DNA of 64,000 nt from Ulva prolifera. Taxonomy: Eukaryota; Chlorophyta; Ulvophyceae; Ulvales; Ulvaceae. The number at the start of each line of letters is the position of its first letter. The stretch's first letter is position 1. Location: positions 1,612,001-1,676,000 of the forward strand of contig CM041196.1 in assembly GCA_023078555.1 (NCBI GenBank), written 5' to 3'. The position numbers and the translations under genes are program-made. This document shows positions 56,454-64,000 of this stretch, in pieces. Under the pieces are notes generated by a model that made no database searches, was not told the DNA's origin, and worked only from the letters and a program-made list of their open reading frames with translations.

Positions 56454-58414
56454 AAATAAACATATTTCACACCACCAATTCCTACTGGAGAGACAGGACC
56501 AGCTAAATCGGCGTGCAGTTGCTCACCAGGCCACTTGGCCTGACCCATGAGCTCACGATCATTGGCATAGAAGTTACCCGCAGGCACTTTGCCAATTCTG
56601 CAGCCGTGACACCGATTTCCTAGTGGCTCGGAATCGACATCCAAATTCAAATGACCATAGAATTCACTGTTGGATTGCATGCGCTTGAGAACCCAATTAG
56701 ACTGGTGAAAAGACAAGTGTGCTAGAAAAGCAGGTTCCAGCAAGTATGCATCATGCGGGACCTCAGCTCCCCCAGCATTGGGTCGCTGTAGGTCAATGGC
56801 CGCGACCGCCACATGATGCCACTGCTGTTGATCCTCAATAACTGAGGTCGGACTGCTCTGGTTAGACCAGACTACCCCCCTATTGACAGGCGCACCGACG
56901 AGAATTGGTTTGGTCTCTACTGCCATTTTAAACGCAAAGACAGGGTGACCATCCACATCTAGTTCCTGATATTTGACGTCATCCTCTACGTCGGTAGCCA
57001 TATCACCCAGACCAGGAACATACAACACATTTCTACGCGTATCTAGGAACATCTGCTCATGTCTAAGACCCATTGTGCTGAGCAGATTGTAGGGACATTC
57101 AGGCGCATAGTAAACACCAGGGATTTCCACATCCAGCGGATGCTTGTTCCCATGCTTGTCCACATAAGTACCCAGGTCCACCTGAATGGTTCCCCTGCCC
57201 ATGATAGAAAGCTGCCCTGGTCCCGCGAGATTGGCAACTTTCTGACACGGACCGTACTCAGTGAACATCTCACGATTTCCTACTATATGCATGTCCGACC
57301 CACTATCAACAATAATGTTCCACGGCAGAGACGCGTCCGGCTGTGGATACTTGGCAGGCATTTCTATAGTGCAAACATCCTTGGCCGCAGCCTGTTTGCG
57401 TTGGGGGCAGTTCGCACGCAAATGTCCCTTCTTCTTGCAGAAGAAACAGGTCCTGGTCTCCTCGCGAGGAGCCTGGCCGGCTGCGATAGCAGCGACCACA
57501 GGGCCATCACCACGGTGCTGCTTGCGCCAGCCATGGCCTGGTTTGCCCGCGGGCGCCCCAGACCTAGCCTGCAGCTGCCGTTGTTGTTTGAGCAAGTCAG
57601 CATGCTCAGTCAAACGTGAAATTATCACATGAGGGGAGGAGTGTTGAACTTCGCCGCGCACAGCGTTGAACTCCTCCCCCACCTCTAACAGTTTCAAACG
57701 AAGCCATCGCTGGCCCACATCGGCACCTAGTGCCTCCAGTTGAGTGTAAACACTCATCACATCACCACAATATGTCGCAACATCTCTATTGTTTTGTGAT
57801 AAAGAATTAAACCGACTCCACAGTCTGTGGATTTCGGCTTCGGTGCTAGGTCTGTACTTTGCAGTCAAGTAAGACCATGCGTCACACAGGTGTGACATGC
57901 GATAGACAGTCGTCCTATCCGCATCAGGCAAAGACATTAGGACCTGTGTCCTCGCCCTAGCATGAACACGCTGTTCGTCCGCAGACGGTGCGTGCTGCAA
58001 CAAATGATCTAACTCAAATTGACCTAACCACAAAAAGACTTTCTGTTCGTACGCAACGAAACTTTCAGTCTTAAAATTCCATTCAGGGAGTTTTCCTTTT
58101 GTCAAATCAGGTTTGCTACGTCCCCGAGATGCACGCAGCGCCTCGGTTAACGTTTCGAGTGATATGAAAGACTCAGTGTGACCAGGATCGTTCACAACAT
58201 GAGAGGAAAAGGGCACCTGCTGGCTACTCTGCCCAGTATGGGAAGAGGGTCGTGGCCGGACAATTCGTCCGCCCCGGAGCAACATACCCGCAGGCTGTTC
58301 TCCGTCAGGGAGCTGCTGGTCAGCGTCCCTGTCGACGAGAGGCTGCTGGTCAGCATCGTCACGCCTCTCCTCGCGAGGAGAGTTGGCGTTGGAGTTGGCA
58401 TTCGAGAGAGACAT
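56450..58414 (-). CDS. Copia gag-protease-integrase N-terminal polyprotein
   Basis: An ATG-initiated 654-codon frame. Residues about 100-290 are a copia gag (UBN2-like: LPEWNFKTESFVAYEQKVFL..., LCDAWSYLTAKY). Near residue 340 is a CCHC zinc knuckle (CFFCKKKGHLRANC). Near residue 385 is the protease active site (IVDSGSDMHIVG). Near residues 570-640 is the HHCC-type integrase zinc region (HLSFHQSNWVL...CHGCRIGKVP), then LHADLAGPVSPVG with the first catalytic Asp. It ends at a stop just after GGVKYVYL, where the frame shifts. The encoded functions are packaging, polyprotein cleavage and DNA integration. It is in good condition apart from that shift. Confidence 0.9.
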   Translation of the reverse strand: MSLSNANSNANSPREERRDDADQQPLVDRDADQQLPDGEQPAGMLLRGGRIVRPRPSSHTGQSSQQVPFSSHVVNDPGHTESFISLETLTEALRASRGRSKPDLTKGKLPEWNFKTESFVAYEQKVFLWLGQFELDHLLQHAPSADEQRVHARARTQVLMSLPDADRTTVYRMSHLCDAWSYLTAKYRPSTEAEIHRLWSRFNSLSQNNRDVATYCGDVMSVYTQLEALGADVGQRWLRLKLLEVGEEFNAVRGEVQHSSPHVIISRLTEHADLLKQQRQLQARSGAPAGKPGHGWRKQHRGDGPVVAAIAAGQAPREETRTCFFCKKKGHLRANCPQRKQAAAKDVCTIEMPAKYPQPDASLPWNIIVDSGSDMHIVGNREMFTEYGPCQKVANLAGPGQLSIMGRGTIQVDLGTYVDKHGNKHPLDVEIPGVYYAPECPYNLLSTMGLRHEQMFLDTRRNVLYVPGLGDMATDVEDDVKYQELDVDGHPVFAFKMAVETKPILVGAPVNRGVVWSNQSSPTSVIEDQQQWHHVAVAAIDLQRPNAGGAEVPHDAYLLEPAFLAHLSFHQSNWVLKRMQSNSEFYGHLNLDVDSEPLGNRCHGCRIGKVPAGNFYANDRELMGQAKWPGEQLHADLAGPVSPVGIGGVKYVYL

Positions 58415-58705
58415 CCTGCATCAGGACAGATGGTTGTTTGTCGCGCGCAGCAACTAACCAGTGGGATTGCTCGCAAGCAAACAGATTGAGAGAACAAGCG
58501 AACGCGTTCGCTTTTCTCGGCGCTGATCATTAAAACAAGCTTCTCGAATTGTGTCTAACAACAATATACTACGAGAGAGCTAAATGATGCCTGCGCTTTT
58601 GACCGCAGTCTGAGCGCCGGCAGAACAGTGGAATGCCCGCCGTGTCTGCGCACAGACATTGGCCGACGGCTTCCTGAACAAGACCATAAACAGACATAAC
58701 GCTAA

Positions 58706-58719
58706 CGTCACCGATACCA
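58706..58719 (-). promoter_or_regulatory. Copia primer-binding site
   Basis: TGGTATCGGTGACG (minus strand) directly follows the 5' LTR and resembles the initiator-tRNA-Met complement TGGTATCAGAGC. Confidence 0.7.
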
Positions 58720-59049
58720 TGTTAGAAAGACTATCATACGTGCAGGGCGGACGCGCAGTCCTCGTTCAAGTCAGGTCAGGACAGCCAGCATCTCGTACCT
58801 GCTGCGCACAGAGGTAGAACCGAGAGATGCTGAAAGGAGAGTGCTAATACCGTGAAACAGTAAAGAGAAAGGTTACAGATCTCAGTGTGCACATGCTTAT
58901 ATGCACACTGAACACACAAGGTTACGGCGGGAAACCCTCACGGGATCTCTCTCACTACATCGAGACAATCTCGGCTGGCGGCTTACCCCTGCACTGGATC
59001 CGCGGATCGTCCGTGCATGGGTGCACCTGTCACCACACTGCTGCCCGCA
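58720..59049 (-). repeat. Copia 5' LTR (330 bp)
   Basis: Minus-strand ends TGCGGGCAGC...CTAACA. It is defined by its junction with the PBS and by homology to the LTR at 28915-29234. Confidence 0.85.
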
Positions 59050-59162
59050 GGCTCATGCATTGTGACAGCTTCAAGGTACGCACCACACACCGCACAGCTG
59101 AATCACCGGATGATGCATCTGGTTACACGTGACGTACTGACTTACCCTTCCATTGCTCACAG

Positions 59163-60179
59163 GCGCTGCACAGATCCCGCCCAGATCAGTCTGCTTCAAA
59201 TTCCCCAACGGGCGGACTGAATCAGACAACAGGAAGTGGCCACTTGGCCACCGTGGATAGCAGCAACGTCGGTACCGACATAGCTGTGCACGTACAGGCA
59301 GCTCCACAGCAGCCAGATCCGGTGACAACAGGATCCCTCATTGGGACGAACAGGCAGCTCCCAGCTGATGCACCAGAGACGATGGTTGCAGGTGTGAATG
59401 TAGTCTTGCAGCCCACACGTAACGGGCCAACAGCTGCAACAGGGGACCAACCCCCTACGCAGAACGAGGCAGATGGAGTCTACATTGAGCAGAGACAACC
59501 CGCAGTGGACATTCCATCACCTGCACAAGCACCGCCGCCAGTAAGGATCACAGCGGATCTTGAACAGCAAACAATTCTTCATTGTGAGCCACAGGCACGA
59601 GTCACATCTCTAGACATTTCACTAGGCGTGAGTGTAGCAGCAGCGGCAACAACATATGCCAGACCGGGTCTGATGTGTTGCAGGAGCAAATACAACAACC
59701 ACTCATTACCATCCCGACACGAGCGGAACGCAAGAGTGCGTTGTCTCTCTTGCAGGCTCCGTTGACATGCCACAAGGGCAAGGGCAAGAAAGCCAAGTCC
59801 AAGCCAGCGAACGACAAAACTGCTCCGACCAAACGCAAGGTGAGCATACGACCATATTCAATAGACATTGTATTGACTGGAAGAGGGCGTTGATGTTCCT
59901 GGCTTACCCCATGCTGTGCTTGTATGATGATCATCTACAGCTGCAGACTATTGTAGGCCAACTTGGCACCTCATCGGCCGTATCGTGCAGGCCACTGCGA
60001 AAGGTAGAGCAGCATCAAAGAAAGCAGCGCGAGTCGTGCCTGACTTGAGCGACGAAGAGAACTTCCAAGCAGCTGCCCAAGGTTTGCTGCAGCTAGCCCC
60101 CCCTCAGTCCACACAAGATGACGCGCGGCAACTGTCAAGCCGAGGTCGATACCGAATTCCCACTACACGATACATCTGA
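59163..60179 (+). CDS. Three terminal exons of an unrecognised gene, 5' end cut by Copia
   Basis: Exons 59163-59627, 59684-59839 and 59991-60179 have clean borders (acceptors CACAG, TTGCAG, GTGCAG; donors GC|GTGAGT and AAG|GTGAGC). All are phase 0 (155, 52 and 63 codons including the stop). The protein is Pro/Gln/Thr-rich, then basic (KGKGKKAKSKPANDKTAPTK), then acidic (PDLSDEENFQAAAQGLLQLA), and ends RYRIPTTRYI. No domain was recognised; the basic tract suggests a nuclear location. There is no start in the first exon. A short coding-like stretch with donor AAG|GTACGC at about 59050-59075 abuts the Copia LTR, suggesting Copia inserted in the preceding exon. Confidence 0.6.
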
Positions 60180-60770
60180 TGATTGAGCATCTTGCATGCT
60201 GGCTGGTTTCGTGGGAGAGAGGAAACTGATTGCAGCTCCGACGGTCCAGCAGCGCTTTGCAAATACTCGTATACGATTGCTCCGGATAATAGAATGTATT
60301 GTACAATATTGTAACACGGTATTCCTACTGATGATTGGCGTCGCATCGCTGCGCATGCGCTGGTACTGGCCTGGCGGTAGTGCACCCGTGACACGCGTCG
60401 CCCGTTACACAACGCGATTACAGGTTGACGTGCCCGTAACAGCTTATCACGGGGAGGCGTCAACCAACGTACGCGCGCGGAACGATGCATCCCGATAGAC
60501 GAGTCAACTGTATGTTAAATGTTTGTACCGAGTGAGCTTGTTTCCCGGTCTGGGATGGCCCAGGCATCGACCAGGCGCGGTTCTCGAGTGAGCAGAGTAG
60601 CTACTCACAGATGTAAAATCAGGTCCACCAGAGCCCCAGTACAGATATACCGAGCCTGAAAGTAAGCACGGCATCTGTAGACCTATATCCCCCTGGATCG
60701 AGCCTCGAGGCCAAGCCGCATCGAAAATGGAGCTTGGCCTGCACACCTACTTACGCACCTGATCGTCGCA
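60180..60770. other. No gene supported
   Basis: Short conflicting frames; no repeat recognised. Confidence 0.4.
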
Positions 60771-60771
60771 G

Positions 60772-60999
60772 GTGACACTATTAACATGCAGGCAGATCGC
60801 CGGAATTATAACCTTGATACAGACGTTGGTGAATGTGAACAATCGCGGCCGCATCAACGACCCAGGTGTATTGCAAACGAACCACATAGATATTGGCGAA
60901 CAGGCCTTAACTGGACGCCCGCTACGGACCGCACACGCCATGGCGCAGCAGACATTCCAAAACGATACATACCTGCCCAACTTGACATTAGGCGGCTAA
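60772..60999 (+). CDS. Possible exon, unrecognised
   Basis: A 75-codon frame with protein-like composition (CRQIAGIITLIQTLVNVNNR, then GVLQTNHIDIGEQ), stopping at 60999. The ATG may be fortuitous. A following frame, 61137-61355, could be a further exon. No domain recognised. Confidence 0.25.
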   Translation: MTLLTCRQIAGIITLIQTLVNVNNRGRINDPGVLQTNHIDIGEQALTGRPLRTAHAMAQQTFQNDTYLPNLTLGG

Positions 61000-63093
61000 G
61001 AACGTGTCGTTCTCGCCAGTACGCAGCCCGGCAGTCGCGATCAAGGCAGGCACCATATCTGCAGGTCAACGCCAACGTTTACTGAACCACCACCTGCTCA
61101 CCAGTAATACACCGATCGATTGATTTAACTGCTTTAGTGGCATTCAAGCCGACAAGAGCGTCTTGGATCGCATCTACGGTACCCGCCTGTTGGGCATGCA
61201 CTCACCGAAACACGCTGGACACGGTCGACATGCCAGCCCGTTTATTTCCGAGGACACACGGTATGCAACCTATAACATCATTTGATATTTCTGCACGTGA
61301 TGGGGTGCAATTGCCAGCCCACAAGAGTCGATCACGAAGCACCGAAGTCGAGTAAAAGGGCCCGTGATAAAGGGTCCAAAAAGCGTCACGGGCGCCTGTC
61401 ACGGGTGAAGTCGTGCACAGAAGGCAGCAAATCTGCAGAATTTTTCCCAAGATCTTCCACATGTGTCATTGGAATGATAGTGTAGCTGTCGTTTAGAGCT
61501 TGATGTTTTGGGGGCTGAGTCCAGTTGGCAGCGAGGCCAAGCCTTGTCTGCCGTGTCCTTCCTCACGACCAGTAGGACCGTCGCACCGCTTCGCGAGAGA
61601 CACAAACCCCGGTCACAGGTGCATTTCCTACGTCGCTCACCATAGATGGCTTTTCGCAGCCCTATAGGCCTCCGCCAGCGTCGCTCCGTGTCGTTTCGAT
61701 CTGCTGCTGGCGCGCGAATTAGCCATACAATGACCGAAGACTGACGACAGTAAGCTACGTGGGAAAATATGGGGTATGTGTTCCGATGCGGGTGATAATT
61801 TCGCCTAGACGTCGTGCCAGCTGTGTCGTGGGAGTGTTGCAGCTGCAGGCAGCCATCGCTGACACTACTGCGAAGGCATGTAAACTGCATAACACATGCA
61901 AGCAAAAGTGTAATTGATTCCAAAATGGTCGATATCTGTGCTGCACGGGACGGCGTGATTCATGCTCCAAATTCGCATACACTACAAGAACGACTTGGAC
62001 CGGAACAGGCACCAAGAACACGGTTTTGGATGCTGTTCCGGGCTTTGGAAGCCGACTTCAGCGACTCGCCCCCGGGATGTGGGAAGCCCCGCATGAATGT
62101 GCTGTTGCGTGGAATCCTCCGTTGGGAATGCTGAAGTGGATTGCCGTGCGTTCGTGTGCAAGGTGAGCCGCACAATAACGGTGGTACGCGCATGTTTGTG
62201 CGTGCGTGCAGTCTATTCGCGTCCTGTTGGCGCGATCCTAAACTCCCCTGCCGCAAACAATCACTCTGGAGCATTTATTACTTAATGTTGGAAGCTCTTG
62301 CACCTGTGCGTAGGCGCTCGAAGCCTGCGTGCGTTAAGCATCTGGTGTGTGTGTGCTGTTTGTGCAAGTCCGGGCACCTGATACCAATGTCAATGTCCGG
62401 TTTGGCGGCATTATACCGTAGGTATTGTGTTTTGTAAGTGTTTCCGGGGTCTCTCTTGCGTATAGGAGTCGCGTTCCTTGTCGGTCGCCGGCTTGAAGCT
62501 GAGATGCACTGTGCTCCCATATGGGATGCATCAACCGCCTCGTCAAACCGTCATGGCAAACTCAGACACATTCGCCGTCAGTGCCTCTAGAAAGGTGTAT
62601 AAATGAGTCGGGGCGTGTTTGATCTGGTAACCGTTTAGCGAGTTCACGTACGTGGTGTGAGCGTTCAGACGGCATGGTGCTCCCATTCCAGTCGATCTTG
62701 GAGCTGTGCTGGTCTGATGGCTGCCTGGTGTCGCCGGTGATCGTCGATTTTAATTCAGGAGCGGTTGTGGTAACGTCGCCGCCTTTGTCTGTGTGATCCA
62801 TATGTAGTCCAGCAAGAGTGGCTGCGTCTTGCGAGCTCCGGCTGTCTTTCGTCACTATCGTGTCGACGTGCCCCGTGCCCCGCGACGTACCGGACCGATG
62901 CAAAACAATCAATCATGCTAACACTTCTCTTTCAATCCGTCACATTGCGTGCATTCGCTCGCAACGCCTACTTCGCCGGTCCCGGAGCATGATGTTTGGG
63001 GTCACCATAAGCACCGTTCCTGTACTGTCAAGGGAATTTCGCGTTCCGGGGTACCTTCGTCGCGTACACGATCACTTGCAGGCATCGGCAGCA
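61000..63093. other. No gene firmly supported
   Basis: Minus frames 61399-61923 and 62562-62912 are open but show no motif. A CACTA-type terminus word (CACTACAAGAACG) occurs at 61980-61992 without an identified partner. Confidence 0.4.
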
Positions 63094-63189
63094 CCATGTG
63101 TTGTGGGATATCCATATCTGGGGATCCAAGAATATAGATGACATAATCAAGGGAGGAGTCATCTAACAAAGGACTCGTTGCTTCAGGTG

Positions 63190-63243
63190 AGCCCCAGTGG
63201 TAGAGCATGTCGTGTGTACTCTAGAGGTCACCGGTTCAATTCT
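63190..63243 (+). promoter_or_regulatory. tRNA-like Pol III A and B boxes in the TRIM 5' LTR
   Basis: A-box-like AGCCCCAGTGG (63190-63200, running on into TAGAGCA) and B-box-like GGTTCAATTCT (63233-63243) are spaced as in a tRNA gene (32 bases between). The segment between, ending GAGGTCACC, resembles a tRNA anticodon-to-T-arm region. Arms do not pair well enough to call a functional tRNA. Confidence 0.6.
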
Positions 63244-63750
63244 TACTTTCATTTCTGCCGCGCGACTTTACGCGTTGGCAAGGTACGCTCCCCTCCACGT
63301 CGTCATGCACAGTCAGCATGCTTACCAGCTCAGGCACGCGCATTAACCCCTGTGCACACTCGATGAGACTAACACGCGTCTTGACAGGTATCGATGAGCA
63401 GACTTCGTAATCTGCCTTACAGCTTCCATCTTCATTACACCTTCCGCTGTGTGAGCTCCTCCCGAGCGATCGCATCCCAGTCAACATAGCTCTCGAGCTT
63501 AAGGGAGTCCCAGTTATATGAGTTCGGTTATAGCGGGTTGGGCCCCCGTGGACTCGGGACGCGAAGAGAAGGTTCCAACATTCCATCAGGAGCATCGAAG
63601 ATATCCCACAGTTATCAGATCTGGATCTCCCTACGCTCGATCCTCGGTAAGGGGGGAAGTGTTGTGGGATATCCATATCTGGGGATCCAAGAATATAGAT
63701 GACATAATCAAGGGAGGAGTCATCTAACAAAGGACTCGTTGCTTCAGGTG

Positions 63751-63804
63751 AGCCCCAGTGGTAGAGCATGTCGTGTGTACTCTAGAGGTCACCGGTTCAA
63801 TTCT
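63751..63804 (+). promoter_or_regulatory. tRNA-like Pol III A and B boxes in the TRIM 3' LTR
   Basis: An identical copy of the box pair, A at 63751-63761 and B at 63794-63804. Confidence 0.6.
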
Positions 63805-64000
63805 TACTTTCATTTCTGCCGCGCGACTTTACGCGTTGGCAAGGTACGCTCCCCTCCACGTCGTCATGCACAGTCAGCATGCTTACCAGCTCAGGCACGC
63901 GCATTAACCCCTGTGCACACTCGATGAGACTAACACGCGTCTTGACACCATGCCTGGATCATGTTGCTTTGAAACTTATGATTACAACCCATCGTGATAT

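Larger units (their letters stand above)
33540..59049 (-). mobile_element. Copia retrotransposon split by two nested insertions
   Basis: The order on the minus strand is: 5' LTR (59049-58720), PBS (58719-58706), gag-protease-integrase N-terminus (58414-56450), integrase core (56453-56090), then [composite insertion 56089-52606], integrase C-terminal/linker region (52605-51059), then [CACTA element 51058-34408], and RT (34407-33540). Both insertions are flanked by exact target duplications (GATTG; ATG), and the reading frame is in register across each once the insertion and one duplicate are removed. Apart from one frameshift near 56450 and loss of the 3' end, it was a conventional copia-type element. 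Confidence 0.85.
63099..63947 (+). mobile_element. TRIM element, copy B, intact, 849 bp, 5-bp TSD
   Basis: LTRs 63099-63386 and 63660-63947 (288 bp each, identical by eye) begin TGTTGTGGG and end CTTGACA. The interior of 273 bp starts GGTATCGATGAGC (PBS-like) and ends AAGGGGGGAAG (polypurine tract, 63649-63659). The flanks are CCATG at 63094-63098 and 63948-63952. There is no coding capacity, so it must borrow proteins, presumably from an autonomous LTR element. Identical LTRs and a perfect TSD mean recent insertion. Confidence 0.92.

Overview
This window looks like nuclear DNA of a eukaryote, most likely a green alga. The evidence is as follows: genes are split by GT-AG introns; there are secreted Ser/Pro-rich proteins and an extracellular-matrix-type protein with a poly-proline hinge and a CBM1-like cysteine module; and most of the DNA is nested plant/algal-type transposable elements (Copia, chromovirus Gypsy, CACTA, a MULE-like element, a TRIM). 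No bacterial operons, rRNA or CRISPR arrays were seen. The taxon is an inference. Everything here was read by eye; no search was run.

Layout. 1-2005 is the edge of a 175-bp satellite array. 2006-9150 holds weak open frames and a proline-rich exon. 9272-12493 carries a secreted, probably GPI-anchored Cys/Ser/Pro protein and a broken tandem paralogue. 13540-17320 (minus) is a multi-exon extracellular-matrix-like gene. 17330-23390 is mostly non-coding with palindromes. 23402-25250 is a MULE-like element with ~105-bp inverted ends and a 9-bp target duplication. Between 7 and 26 kb lies a family of very short, 5'-truncated retroposon insertions, five of them flanked by exact 10-14-bp duplications. 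25406-28914 is the decayed remnant of a second, inverted copy of the CACTA element described next, stopped by a Copia LTR (28915-29234). 30944-33240 (minus) is an unrecognised multi-exon gene.

The second half is a transposon nest. A Copia element on the minus strand (5' LTR 58720-59049; pol fragments 56090-58414, 51059-52605 and 33540-34407) was hit twice. (i) A 16.65-kb CACTA element (34408-51058) sits in pol, flanked by ATG duplications; deleting it restores the Copia frame. It carries a Tnp2-type transposase, a divergent second gene, a ten-unit 344-bp tandem array and an accessory gene. (ii) A composite insertion (52606-56089) lies in the Copia integrase, flanked by exact GATTG duplications. 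Its left end is a complete TRIM and its right end is the 5'-truncated 3' half of a chromovirus. This looks like two different cDNAs integrated in one event.

The most novel object is the TRIM. A second, intact copy (63099-63947, CCATG duplication, 288-bp LTRs identical by eye, 273-bp internal region with PBS-like and polypurine sites, no ORF) carries a tRNA-like sequence with A-box and B-box matches inside each LTR. This resembles Cassandra elements, which carry a 5S-type Pol III promoter in their LTRs, but here the promoter looks tRNA-derived. Downstream of the Copia LTR, 59163-60179 holds three well-formed terminal exons of a gene that Copia probably interrupted.
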